Shown here one piece after another: positions 8,489-16,247 of a stretch of DNA of 36,970 bases. The number at the start of each line of letters is the position of its first letter. Within the stretch, counting starts at the first letter, position 1. Origin of the DNA: Puteibacter caeruleilacunae (GTDB taxonomy: Bacteria; Bacteroidota; Bacteroidia; Bacteroidales; Prolixibacteraceae); the NCBI GenBank assembly GCA_005217565.1, contig SJCO01000027.1, positions 1 to 36,970 on the forward strand, given 5' to 3'. The notes beneath the pieces are model-generated. The model did not search any database and was not told the origin of the DNA. It saw only the letters and a program-made list of their open reading frames with translations. Made by a program: the position numbers and the translations under genes.

Positions 8489-9823
8489 TTAAATATGTGT
8501 GATTAATTCTAATTCTGGATTCTCAGATTTTTCAGCTTTCTGATTGTATTTCTTTTGGTATTTATTGTGGCTGAAATAATAAGCTATTAGGACACAAAAA
8601 ATACCAGTTATTGAGATCGTATATGACAATTGTTTATAGAAATTTAGCCAGCTCAAATCTGGAGACAAAAAGTTCTTCATGAGAAATGAACCAATACTAC
8701 CAAGGTAACCAAATGAATCGGCCAGGTAGAAGATGAAACCAATATTACCAGCTATTTTAAATGTTGCGATTAATCTTTCGAACACCATTGTGTGGTAAGC
8801 AATATATCCCAGGTATAAGCCAAAACCTACAAGAATCATCCAGGCCGTTCCTGAAATAATATTGTGTTGAAGACTGAAGGTTCCGGCAAGTACTATTGCA
8901 AAACCTACCAGAATCAATAAGATTGAGGTATGCAAGGCTTTTATGTTATCCTTAATTAAAGCACACAATCCCATGATAAGCAAGACTCCCACACCGACTG
9001 GAATTTCTGTTAGCGTAAATAATTCAGGAGTATTTCCAAGACCTAATTCGATCCATAATTCTGCTGCATAGTTATCTCTGATATCCCTTAAGATGGTGAG
9101 TGCAACATAAGTCATTATAAAGCCTGTAATTATGAAAGCATATTCTCTTATGAAATTTTTTCTGTCTTTAGTTGTCATAGGTTTTCTTTCTGTACGTTGT
9201 TTCTTGTCTTCCAGGGTAGGTTCCGGAATTTGGTTCAGAAAGAATACGGCAAGTATAAGTGGAATCATAAAAATAAGTCCGGTATAAAAAGGCATCCAAA
9301 ATTCTGAAATATTGAAATTTAAAATGAGGAATTTACCAACTGATTTTATAAATCCTGAAGCGAAAATAAAACTTACACTTAGGCCTGCACTCAATATTTC
9401 AGTTGTCGATCTTCCTTCGAGATATGATAAGACTAATCCCCATACAAGTCCAAGAGGTAGTCCGTTGATGAATAGGAATACTATATTATATGGAGCAGGA
9501 GTGCAAGCAAATCCTAGTAATGCTAAATGAGCAACAAGAATAATTGCAATGATTGCTAAAGCTCTATACCTGGCTTTCATTTCAGAGATAACCTTGATCC
9601 CGAGAAATTTAGATATGGTATAGCCTAAAACCTGTGCTGTTATCAACCAGATTTTGTAATGAACTCCAAAGAATATCATGTTGTCGAATGTTGCTACAGA
9701 AAATGGTTTTCTGAATGCATACATACATGAATAAGTTAAGAAAGCAGCGAGTATTGCATATAGGTTAAATACTAATTTATTCTGCTTGTTTAACCAGTTT
9801 GTGAAAGTTGGTATTAGGATCAT
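8489..9823 (-). CDS. DUF5690/MFS-type membrane transporter
   Basis: This 444-residue integral membrane protein has about twelve hydrophobic segments and a charged cytoplasmic loop near the middle ([20 protein letters not shown]). The early motif [13 protein letters not shown] resembles the first-helix motif of the organophosphate:phosphate antiporter branch of the major facilitator superfamily (GlpT, UhpT). I recognise it as the Bacteroidota family DUF5690 from memory. It is encoded directly before phnW with a 10-base gap. The simplest reading is an inner-membrane importer for the PhnW substrate; this is inference from context and the fold resemblance. Confidence 0.82.
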   Translation of the reverse strand: MILIPTFTNWLNKQNKLVFNLYAILAAFLTYSCMYAFRKPFSVATFDNMIFFGVHYKIWLITAQVLGYTISKFLGIKVISEMKARYRALAIIAIILVAHLALLGFACTPAPYNIVFLFINGLPLGLVWGLVLSYLEGRSTTEILSAGLSVSFIFASGFIKSVGKFLILNFNISEFWMPFYTGLIFMIPLILAVFFLNQIPEPTLEDKKQRTERKPMTTKDRKNFIREYAFIITGFIMTYVALTILRDIRDNYAAELWIELGLGNTPELFTLTEIPVGVGVLLIMGLCALIKDNIKALHTSILLILVGFAIVLAGTFSLQHNIISGTAWMILVGFGLYLGYIAYHTMVFERLIATFKIAGNIGFIFYLADSFGYLGSIGSFLMKNFLSPDLSWLNFYKQLSYTISITGIFCVLIAYYFSHNKYQKKYNQKAEKSENPELELITHI

Positions 9824-9859
9824 ATTTTAAGGTTTACAAATATTAAATTGTTGTGTGGT

Positions 9860-9867
9860 CAAATTTA
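9860..9867 (-). promoter_or_regulatory. Possible -7 box for DUF5690-phnW
   Basis: The minus strand reads TAAATTTG, a perfect TAnnTTTG, 37 bases before the start codon. No clear TTG element is seen at the usual distance; the promoter may need an activator. Confidence 0.35.
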
Positions 9868-9918
9868 GAGGGGGAATCTTTCGTGGATAATAAGACAGCG
9901 TTAAAGAAAAGACAACAA

Positions 9919-9938
9919 ACAGTTACAGGACAGTTACA
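9919..9938. promoter_or_regulatory. Tandem operator-like repeat in the divergent regulator/phnW promoter region
   Basis: ACAGTTACA occurs twice, at 9919-9927 and 9930-9938, with an 11-bp period, about one helical turn. It lies between the two candidate divergent promoters, a suitable place for binding by the neighbouring XRE-cupin regulator. Confidence 0.45.
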
Positions 9939-9973
9939 ATATGAATAAAATATTAATATGTTGAAATAGAGGA

Positions 9974-10001
9974 TTGTAGGCTTGTTTTCTGCTTATTTTT
10001 G
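9974..10001 (+). promoter_or_regulatory. Promoter of the regulator-hydrolase-dehydrogenase operon
   Basis: TTG (9974-9976), 17 bases, then TATTTTTG (9994-10001) fits the Bacteroidota sigma-70 pattern. The start codon follows at 10027, giving a leader of about 20 bases. Confidence 0.6.
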
Positions 10002-10026
10002 AAAAGTTGAATATAAGTAAACAAAG

Positions 10027-10608
10027 ATGACAAGTAACACATTGATAGGAATAGCCAAAAAGGTAAGAGAAGTAAGATTAGAAAAAGGATTAAAACTTAT
10101 TGAAGTTGCAAAAGCGGCTTCAGTTAGTAAAGGATTACTTTCAAAGATTGAAAATGGAAGAACAATTCCTTCATTGCCTGTTTTGCTAAAGATAATTCAG
10201 GCACTAAAAGTTGATTTGACTGTCTTTTTTGAGGGGATTGAAGATGGCGTTGATCATCGCTATATTCATTGTAAGCCTGCACAGCATGTTTCATTGCAAA
10301 AAGAAGATAGTGTTGGATTTAATTATTTTTCAATACTGCAGGAAAGCTTCAACAACATTGCCCTTCATGTGGCAATACTAGATCTGGATCCTGAAGCAGA
10401 AAGGGAAAAGGTTATCACTGATGGTTATCAATTGCTCTATTTACTTGATGGGAAAATTGATTATGAACTCGACAACGAAAGTGTGTTTATGGAGGCTGGG
10501 GATAGCTTATTCTTTAATGGTCAGATTCCTCATGTTCCTAGAAATAACAGTAATGAACGAGCAAGAATACTTGTAATATATTTATTAACTACGAATAAAT
10601 CACACTAA
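10027..10608 (+). CDS. XRE-family regulator with C-terminal cupin domain
   Basis: This 193-residue protein has an N-terminal helix-turn-helix (about residues 8-62, with AKKVREVRLEKGLKLIEVAK and SKGLLSKIENGRTIPSL) and a C-terminal cupin (about 90-185, with GYQLLYLLDGKIDYEL and the family-typical AGDSLFF...PHVPRN). Such proteins sense a small ligand in the cupin and control nearby genes. It is the first gene of a three-gene plus-strand operon (13 bases before the HAD gene) and is divergent from DUF5690-phnW, so it is the likely local regulator of the phosphonate genes. The ligand is unknown. A tandem repeat at 9919-9938 is a candidate binding site. Confidence 0.92.
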   Translation: MTSNTLIGIAKKVREVRLEKGLKLIEVAKAASVSKGLLSKIENGRTIPSLPVLLKIIQALKVDLTVFFEGIEDGVDHRYIHCKPAQHVSLQKEDSVGFNYFSILQESFNNIALHVAILDLDPEAEREKVITDGYQLLYLLDGKIDYELDNESVFMEAGDSLFFNGQIPHVPRNNSNERARILVIYLLTTNKSH

Positions 10609-10621
10609 AGATTTAGAAATC

Positions 10622-11350
10622 ATGAAAAAGGTAAAATTGGTTGTTTTTGATATGGCAGGTACAACAGTCAAAGACGAAAATGAAGTAGAAGATTGCTTTT
10701 TTGCGGCAGTTGAAGAAACAGGATTGACTGCCACTCGAGAAAGGATTAATTCAATGATGGGCTGGTCTAAAAGACTAGTATTTGAAACATTATGGAAAGA
10801 ACAATGTCCTAATGTTGCTGAAGCTGAATTAGAAGAAATGATTGAAAAGTCATATCAGAAATTTAAAACTGTACTTGAAAATCATTATAGAACTCAACCT
10901 GTATTGCCAACAGAAGGATGTCTTGAATTATTTAAGTCTCTGAGCGAGCAAGGGATAAAGATTGCTTTGACAACAGGATTCTACAGAGAAGTAACCAATA
11001 TTATTCTAGATAGATTAGGTTGGGATAAAGGATTGGATGAGAACTATATTGGTGGTGAAATTATTGATGCATCAATTGCTAGTGATGAAGTTGCTTCCGG
11101 TAGGCCATCTCCTTTTATGATTCAGAAGGCTATGAATCTACTAAATGTAGAATCGTTTGATGAGGTAATCAAAATTGGTGATACTCCTTCTGATCTACAG
11201 GCAGGAAAAAGTGCTGGATGTTTATTAAGTCTTGGTGTTACAAACGGAACACATACAGCCGAGGAAATGTCGAAATTCGAGAATGATGGTTTAATTCCAT
11301 CTTTGGCTGAGTTTGTTCCTTTTGTTATGAAACAAGAAGTTGAAGCCTAA
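10622..11350 (+). CDS. Phosphonatase-like HAD hydrolase (phosphonoacetaldehyde hydrolase type)
   Basis: Phosphonatases cleave the C-P bond of phosphonoacetaldehyde, using an Asp nucleophile and a cap-domain Lys that forms a Schiff base with the aldehyde. This 242-residue protein has DMAGTTV with nucleophile D10 and Ala, not Asp, at position 12, as in PhnX. MGWSK puts K50 where the PhnX Schiff-base Lys lies in its MGxxK motif. Other HAD motifs are TTGF (117-120), GRP (160-162) and GDTPSD (186-191). It is shorter than classical PhnX (about 270) and best fits the PhnX-like subfamily seen in phosphonate clusters. Its place between the regulator and a phosphonate-type alcohol dehydrogenase supports C-P cleavage. 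Its true substrate could be phosphonoacetaldehyde or a relative. Confidence 0.85.
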   Translation: MKKVKLVVFDMAGTTVKDENEVEDCFFAAVEETGLTATRERINSMMGWSKRLVFETLWKEQCPNVAEAELEEMIEKSYQKFKTVLENHYRTQPVLPTEGCLELFKSLSEQGIKIALTTGFYREVTNIILDRLGWDKGLDENYIGGEIIDASIASDEVASGRPSPFMIQKAMNLLNVESFDEVIKIGDTPSDLQAGKSAGCLLSLGVTNGTHTAEEMSKFENDGLIPSLAEFVPFVMKQEVEA

Positions 11351-11373
11351 TAAAAATCTTTTATTTCTAAATA

Positions 11374-12456
11374 ATGAGTCTCTTGACTAAACAAAAATCA
11401 GGAAAAGCAATGGTATTTACCGAAGTTGGTAAGCCATTGCTTTCTAAGAGTTATCCTCTTCCGGAGTTGAGTGAGGGTGAAGTCCTAGTTCGTAATATGT
11501 GTGCCACAATATGTGGGAGTGATCTTCATACAATTACAGGAAAACGACAAGAGAAAACTCCAACGATTTTAGGGCATGAAATTGTTGGAAGGATTGTTAA
11601 GTTACCAGAGGGAAATGAAATTTCAGATCATTTTGGTAATAAACTGAAAATAGGAGATAAAATAACATGGAGTGTTATGGCATTCTGTGGTAGATGTGAA
11701 AACTGTAAAAAGGGAATTCCTCAAAAATGTGATTTCTTGAAAAAATATGGGCACGAAAGGGTCGATTCCCAACGTGTTTTTTCTGGAGGCTTTGCTGAAT
11801 ATACACACCTTTGGAAAGGTACAGCTATCTTTAAATTATCGGAAGATGTTGCAGTGACCGAGCAGGTTTGGCTGAATTGTGCTTTTGCCACAACAATGGC
11901 AGCTATAAGTCGAACAAATGGTTTGACAAACAAGAAAATATTGGTTGTTGGAGCTGGGGCATTAGGGGTGTTGGCTATACCTGTAAGTCGTGAACAAGGA
12001 TCAGACAGTGTAACTGTTGTTGATCCTAATAAAGATAGACGAGAATTGGCAAAATCTTTTGGTGCAGATTATATCTTTTCTCCTGAAGAGTTTTTTGCAC
12101 AAGAAAGCGGAGATTATGATGTAATTCTTGAAATGAGTGGCAATTATAATGCGCTTATCGATGGGATTAACCGTTTGTCCATAGGGGGTGTTTTTGTATT
12201 CGTGGGATCGGTATTTCCAATGCGAGATATTGGAATTAATCCAGAGCAGGTTGTTCGACGATTACATACATTTACGGGAATACATAACTATACTCCCAAT
12301 GATTTGGCTCAAGCTGTTCTTTTTCTTGAAAAGTATTGTACCAAGTACCCATTTGATTTGATCTCATCGCCCAAGTCCTTTGGACTAGATAAATGCAATG
12401 AAGCGTTTCAATTTGCATTGGAGACAAATGCCTGTAGGGTGCGTATTGAGATGTAA
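11374..12456 (+). CDS. Zinc alcohol dehydrogenase of the phosphonate-associated type
   Basis: This 360-residue medium-chain dehydrogenase has a catalytic zinc site (C47 in TICGSDLHT, H68/E69 in LGHEIVG), four structural-zinc cysteines (CGRCENC, then QKC; C105, C108, C111, C119) and a Rossmann segment VVGAGALGVLAI. The GLPQKC-like and KKYGHE motifs and the GTAI segment match the family repeatedly found beside phosphonate catabolic genes (TIGR03366, from memory). It is the last gene of the operon, 23 bases after the hydrolase. It probably reduces or oxidises the aldehyde released by C-P cleavage, such as acetaldehyde. The last codons lie inside a perfect inverted repeat shared with maf. Confidence 0.9.
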   Translation: MSLLTKQKSGKAMVFTEVGKPLLSKSYPLPELSEGEVLVRNMCATICGSDLHTITGKRQEKTPTILGHEIVGRIVKLPEGNEISDHFGNKLKIGDKITWSVMAFCGRCENCKKGIPQKCDFLKKYGHERVDSQRVFSGGFAEYTHLWKGTAIFKLSEDVAVTEQVWLNCAFATTMAAISRTNGLTNKKILVVGAGALGVLAIPVSREQGSDSVTVVDPNKDRRELAKSFGADYIFSPEEFFAQESGDYDVILEMSGNYNALIDGINRLSIGGVFVFVGSVFPMRDIGINPEQVVRRLHTFTGIHNYTPNDLAQAVLFLEKYCTKYPFDLISSPKSFGLDKCNEAFQFALETNACRVRIEM

Positions 12457-12479
12457 TCGTCCGACGATTACATCTCAAT
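12445..12479. terminator. 17-bp perfect inverted repeat between convergent genes
   Basis: ATTGAGATGTAATCGTC (12445-12461) and its exact complement (12463-12479) surround a single base. Each arm encodes the final Ile-Glu-Met and stop codon of one of the two convergent genes. It is likely a bidirectional terminator, though no strong T run follows in either direction. As RNA a few central pairs must open to form the loop. Confidence 0.65.
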
Positions 12480-13070
12480 GAAAGTATTTAATTCTTCATA
12501 TAGTCGCTGTACCGGTAATCCCATAACATTGAAATAAGATCCTTCTATTATATCAATTCCAATATATCCAATCCATTCTTGAATGCCATAAGCTCCAGCC
12601 TTATCAAATGGTTTGTAGTTGGCGATATAATGAAGGATTTCGTCGTCAGTTAATTCTTTGAAATGTACATTGGTAGTTGACGAAAAACTAATTGATTTAT
12701 CCTTCGATGCAATTGCAACTCCAGTAATAACCTGGTGCATTTTACCTGATAACTTCCGAAGCATACGATAAGCATCTGCTTCATCTGCAGGCTTCCCTAA
12801 TACCTCATCTTCAATACATACAGTAGTATCAGAAGTTATAATAATGGCATTATCGTCTTTAATTGGGAAAAATGGATCAAGCTTTTTCTTAGCCAAATAT
12901 TCAGCAACTTCTATCGATGGAAGCGATTCTGGGTAAGATTCATCAACCTCATAAGTAAGTATTGAAAATTCAATTCCTAAATCTTTTAATAGTTGCTGGC
13001 GACGGGGAGATTTTGAAGCCAGTACAATTGTATAATCGTTGAGATGTTTAAGTTGTCGCATATCTTTCAA
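12468..13070 (-). CDS. maf: Maf-family nucleoside triphosphate pyrophosphatase
   Basis: Maf proteins hydrolyse non-canonical or excess nucleotides (dTTP/UTP type) to monophosphate and pyrophosphate. The 200-residue sequence has the signature ASKSPRRQQLL near residues 18-28, the YEVDES segment, the catalytic SDTTV block with E87 nearby, LGKP, and the late KAGAYGIQ and GSYFNVMGLP motifs. Start codons at 13070 or 13061 are both possible. It is convergent with the alcohol dehydrogenase and separate from hcp. Confidence 0.93.
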   Translation of the reverse strand: MKDMRQLKHLNDYTIVLASKSPRRQQLLKDLGIEFSILTYEVDESYPESLPSIEVAEYLAKKKLDPFFPIKDDNAIIITSDTTVCIEDEVLGKPADEADAYRMLRKLSGKMHQVITGVAIASKDKSISFSSTTNVHFKELTDDEILHYIANYKPFDKAGAYGIQEWIGYIGIDIIEGSYFNVMGLPVQRLYEELNTFIEM

Positions 13071-13115
13071 TTTTATGCAAATATAGTGGTTGAAGAAGGA
13101 ATAATCATTGAGAGC

Positions 13116-13147
13116 ATAAAAAAAGGAGTCCTGGAATAGGACTCCTT
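13116..13147 (-). terminator. Terminator of hcp
   Basis: A 9-bp perfect stem (AAGGAGTCC 13123-13131 with GGACTCCTT 13139-13147) is followed on the minus strand by a run of seven T residues. It lies 28 bases after the hcp stop. Confidence 0.9.
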
Positions 13148-13174
13148 AAACAATAGCGCAAATTTATAGGTATA

Positions 13175-14821
13175 TTAAGCGATTTCTCCTAGGAACATTT
13201 TCATGTCTTCATCAACAGTTCCAATTCCGCCAATACCAAATGTTTCAACTAATACTTTTGCCACGTTTGGTGAAAGGAATGCAGGTAATGTTGGTCCAAG
13301 ATGGATATTCTTAACTCCAAGGTGTAGAAGAGCTAGTAGAACAATAACAGCTTTCTGCTCGTACCATGCAATGTTATATGCAATAGGTAGATCATTGATA
13401 TCGTTTAGCTCAAATACCTCTTTAAGTTTCAATGCGATTACTGCAAGTGAATATGAGTCGTTACACTGGCCCGCATCCAATACTCTTGGTATTCCACCAA
13501 TGTCACCCAATGGTAATTTGTTGTAACGATACTTAGCACATCCAGCAGTTAGAATAACCGTGTCTTGCGGAAGTTTCTCAGCAAATTCAGTATAGTAATC
13601 TCTTCCTTTCATTCTTCCATCACATCCTGCCATTACAAAGAACTTGCGAATAGCTCCTGATTTAACTGCATCTACAACTTTGTCGGCAACTTGCATTACC
13701 TGATTGTGTGCAAATCCACCAATTATTTCACCTTCCTCAATTTGAGTTGGGGCTTTACATGTCTTTGCTAATTCAATAATTTCACTGAAATCTTTTGTCT
13801 TACCATCTTCTCTTGATGGAATGTGCTTGAATCCAGGGAATCCAGAAGCTCCAGTGGTGAATACTTTATCAGCGTATGTAGCATTAGCAGGAGGAGGAAC
13901 GATACAGTTAGTAGTGAAGATAATCGGTCCGTTGAAGGTCTCAAATTCTTCTTTTTGTTTCCACCATGCATTACCATAGTTTCCTACAAAGTGCTCATAC
14001 TTTTTGAATGCAGGATAGTAGTTTGCTGGAAGCATCTCACTGTGAGTATATACATCAACACCTGTACCTTCGGTTTGAGCCAACAATTCTTCCATGTCCT
14101 TCAAGTCGTGTCCGCTAATCAGGATTGCTGGATTTTCTCTTACACCGATATTTACTTTAGTAACTTCAGGATTACCGTATGCTGAGGTGTTAGCTTGATC
14201 TAGTAATGCCATCACATCAACTCCAAATTTACCTGTTTCCAGAGTTAGAGCAATTAATTCGTCAGCTGGAAGCTCATCGTTAGTAGTTGCAGCAAGAGCC
14301 TTATAGATAAATTTATAGATCTCTTTATTTTCATGACCAAGGTTAAGTGCATGTTCTGCATAAGCTGCCATACCTTTTAGTCCGTAAATGATCAATTCTC
14401 TTAATGATCGAACATCTTCATTGACAGTTGTAAGTACACCAACGAAAGGAGCTTTTCTTTTCATGTCTTCCAATGATGCAGCAGTCCATGAAACAGATCC
14501 ATGTTGCGGTAATGCAATTCCTTTGGCAGTTACCTTTGCTTTTAATTCTTCGCGAATTGCAATAGCTTGCTCAACTTTGTTATAGATTGCATCTTCATCA
14601 AAGTTAGCGTTAGTAATCGTTGCAAATAAAGCCTCAAGAGTGAAGGCATCAACTTTAGCATCTGTTTCTTTTAGTTCTTCAGCTAATAATGCAATACCTT
14701 TAAGAATCCAGACCAAAAGATCTTGTGAGTTGGATACTGTATCTGTTTTTCCACAAACACCTTTAATTGTACAACCTACGCCTTTTGCGGCTTCCTGACA
14801 TTGATAACAAAACATGCTCAT
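13175..14821 (-). CDS. hcp: Hydroxylamine reductase / hybrid-cluster protein
   Basis: Hcp carries a [4Fe-4S] cluster and a 4Fe-2S-2O hybrid cluster, and removes nitric oxide or hydroxylamine under anaerobic nitrosative stress. The 548-residue protein starts with [17 protein letters not shown] and has N-terminal cluster cysteines C5, C8, C17 and C23 (C-x2-C-x8-C-x5-C). The hybrid-cluster ligand regions [35 protein letters not shown] and [10 protein letters not shown] are all present. It has its own promoter with a palindromic operator. The partner ferredoxin gene lies upstream, and a Crp/Fnr regulator beyond that. Confidence 0.97.
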   Translation of the reverse strand: MSMFCYQCQEAAKGVGCTIKGVCGKTDTVSNSQDLLVWILKGIALLAEELKETDAKVDAFTLEALFATITNANFDEDAIYNKVEQAIAIREELKAKVTAKGIALPQHGSVSWTAASLEDMKRKAPFVGVLTTVNEDVRSLRELIIYGLKGMAAYAEHALNLGHENKEIYKFIYKALAATTNDELPADELIALTLETGKFGVDVMALLDQANTSAYGNPEVTKVNIGVRENPAILISGHDLKDMEELLAQTEGTGVDVYTHSEMLPANYYPAFKKYEHFVGNYGNAWWKQKEEFETFNGPIIFTTNCIVPPPANATYADKVFTTGASGFPGFKHIPSREDGKTKDFSEIIELAKTCKAPTQIEEGEIIGGFAHNQVMQVADKVVDAVKSGAIRKFFVMAGCDGRMKGRDYYTEFAEKLPQDTVILTAGCAKYRYNKLPLGDIGGIPRVLDAGQCNDSYSLAVIALKLKEVFELNDINDLPIAYNIAWYEQKAVIVLLALLHLGVKNIHLGPTLPAFLSPNVAKVLVETFGIGGIGTVDEDMKMFLGEIA

Positions 14822-14866
14822 AACTTAATTTTTTTTGTATTACTGTCTTTTAATTTTATTCTGATA

Positions 14867-14912
14867 CGAAAATAAAGGATCAAAAACTCTTAAATTGTAA
14901 CAGATGTTACAA
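14867..14912 (-). promoter_or_regulatory. hcp promoter with palindromic Crp/Fnr-type operator
   Basis: TTGTAACAGATGTTACAA (14895-14912) is a perfect palindrome. On the minus strand a -7 box TATTTTCG (14867-14874, one mismatch to TAnnTTTG) follows, its edge 29.5 bases from the operator centre. This puts the operator near -41 to -42, the class II activation position. The same layout recurs before the neighbouring gene. Confidence 0.8.
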
Positions 14913-14951
14913 CTGAGAAAAAAAGATGATAATTTTTATTGTATCACCTAC

Positions 14952-15860
14952 TTAAACCCATTCCTCCTGTATAATGTTTCCTTTAATTCCAACAATTGTC
15001 AATTTTACTGGTATTTTTCTGGCAGCTTGATCAACAGCTTGCTGAGCAATTTGTAATAATCCTCCACAACAAGGTACTTCCATGATCAAGACATTAAGTG
15101 TATTGATTTTTGATTCATCTATCAGCATCTGAATCTTATTTACGTACATCTCTTTGTTAGAATCCAACTTCGGACAGGCAATCCCAAGTGTTTTTCCTTT
15201 TAGAAATTTTGAGTGAAAATTCCCTAAAGAGAACGCAACACAATCGGCCGCCAATACAAAGTCTGAACCAACAAAATGATTCGCCATCGGATTAATAAGG
15301 TGCATCTGAACAGGCCAGTGCTTAAGCTCTGATTGTTGTTCTACAGGCTCTGCAGCAACAGGGGTAGGTGTTGAAGGTTGATTGAAAGACATGCTTTGTG
15401 ATCCAGGACAACCTCCACCTGAAGGGGCCTGATGTATTAATACCGATTGTTGTGGTGTTGCTTTTGGTTTTCCATGGGCATGTACCTCCTGAAATACTTC
15501 GTTCACATCAAACTCAATACTTGCCGCATTTTCACGAAGATAAGTAACACCTTCTCTTAAGAATCCTATTTCATTATGATCTTTTAGATGTTTTAAGTGT
15601 GCAATGACTGTATTTCGACCTTTTGCAACCATCTCTTTGATAACAGCCGTTTCGTTATATGGTTCTGCTTCTCTTTCTTCAAGCGTAATTGCTCCAAGAG
15701 GACAATGACCTATACAAGCACCTAAGCCATCACACATTAAGTCGCTAACTAAGCGTGCTTTATTGTCAATTATTTGTAATGCGCCTTCGTGGCAGTTAGG
15801 AATACATACTCCGCATCCATTACATAAGTCTTCGTCTATTTTTACAATCTGGCGTTTCAT
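14952..15860 (-). CDS. Iron-sulfur protein, probable electron partner of Hcp
   Basis: This 302-residue protein starts with two ferredoxin-like motifs. The first is complete (C13-x2-C16-x2-C19-x3-C23). The second has C43, C49 and C53 but Leu at position 46, where a Cys is usual (CDGLGACIGHCP). A linker with GGGCPGS and a Pro-rich stretch (about 145-175) leads to a C-terminal domain with LAADCVAFSLGNF, IACPKLD and EVPCCGGL, giving further Cys ligands. Its likely role is to pass electrons to Hcp; this rests on its position next to hcp and on the shared operator. It has its own promoter, so the two genes are co-regulated and need not be one transcript. Confidence 0.85.
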   Translation of the reverse strand: MKRQIVKIDEDLCNGCGVCIPNCHEGALQIIDNKARLVSDLMCDGLGACIGHCPLGAITLEEREAEPYNETAVIKEMVAKGRNTVIAHLKHLKDHNEIGFLREGVTYLRENAASIEFDVNEVFQEVHAHGKPKATPQQSVLIHQAPSGGGCPGSQSMSFNQPSTPTPVAAEPVEQQSELKHWPVQMHLINPMANHFVGSDFVLAADCVAFSLGNFHSKFLKGKTLGIACPKLDSNKEMYVNKIQMLIDESKINTLNVLIMEVPCCGGLLQIAQQAVDQAARKIPVKLTIVGIKGNIIQEEWV

Positions 15861-15965
15861 ATCTTAAAGTTTTTCAGTTATTACATCTCTTTGCTTGTTG
15901 TCCTGATTCTTACCTTTTGATGTCCTTACTTGAATCAAGAATAAGCTTTCTAATTTTTCTTGATA

Positions 15966-16011
15966 CAAATGTAGAGAAGCCGAAAATCTTAAATTGTAAC
16001 AATTGTGACAA
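15966..16011 (-). promoter_or_regulatory. Promoter and operator of the Hcp-partner iron-sulfur gene
   Basis: TTGTAACAATTGTGACAA (15994-16011) differs from a perfect palindrome at one pair and matches the hcp operator. On the minus strand TACATTTG (15966-15973) is a perfect -7 box, again 29.5 bases from the operator centre. The leader before the start codon is about 100 bases. Confidence 0.82.
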
Positions 16012-16216
16012 CAAAGAGTTTTCTTTTAAAGATTTTTAGATTAAAAGGTTCAGCTACTTACTCGAAAATGCTTGATATGAATTTTACTAATAGCAGTTTT
16101 ACTAGTTTAGGAGTAGAAAGACCTAGACTATTATTTTATTTGTACTTATTAGTGTCATAAATTAGAGGGAATCCTGTCAATAATGAAGATTTATAGTAAT
16201 TAAGAGAACATTGTCT

Positions 16217-16224
16217 TATATTTG
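16217..16224 (+). promoter_or_regulatory. -7 box of the Crp/Fnr regulator gene
   Basis: TATATTTG is a perfect TAnnTTTG, 24 bases before the start codon. No good -33 element and no copy of the TTGTAACA palindrome are seen here, so autoregulation is not evident. Confidence 0.45.
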
Positions 16225-16247
16225 AATATCATTGAAAGAAGAGCACC

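Noticed and set aside
9312-9530. A 72-residue plus-strand frame inside the DUF5690 gene.
   Set aside because: It is antisense to a membrane protein with consistent hydrophobic segments and has no features of its own.
7366-12456. Phosphonate biosynthesis, as PhnW also works in that direction.
   Set aside because: No phosphoenolpyruvate mutase or phosphonopyruvate decarboxylase is present, while a phosphonatase-like hydrolase and the catabolic-type dehydrogenase are.
13203-14585. Several plus-strand frames inside hcp.
   Set aside because: They are antisense shadows of a well-conserved gene and show no family motifs.
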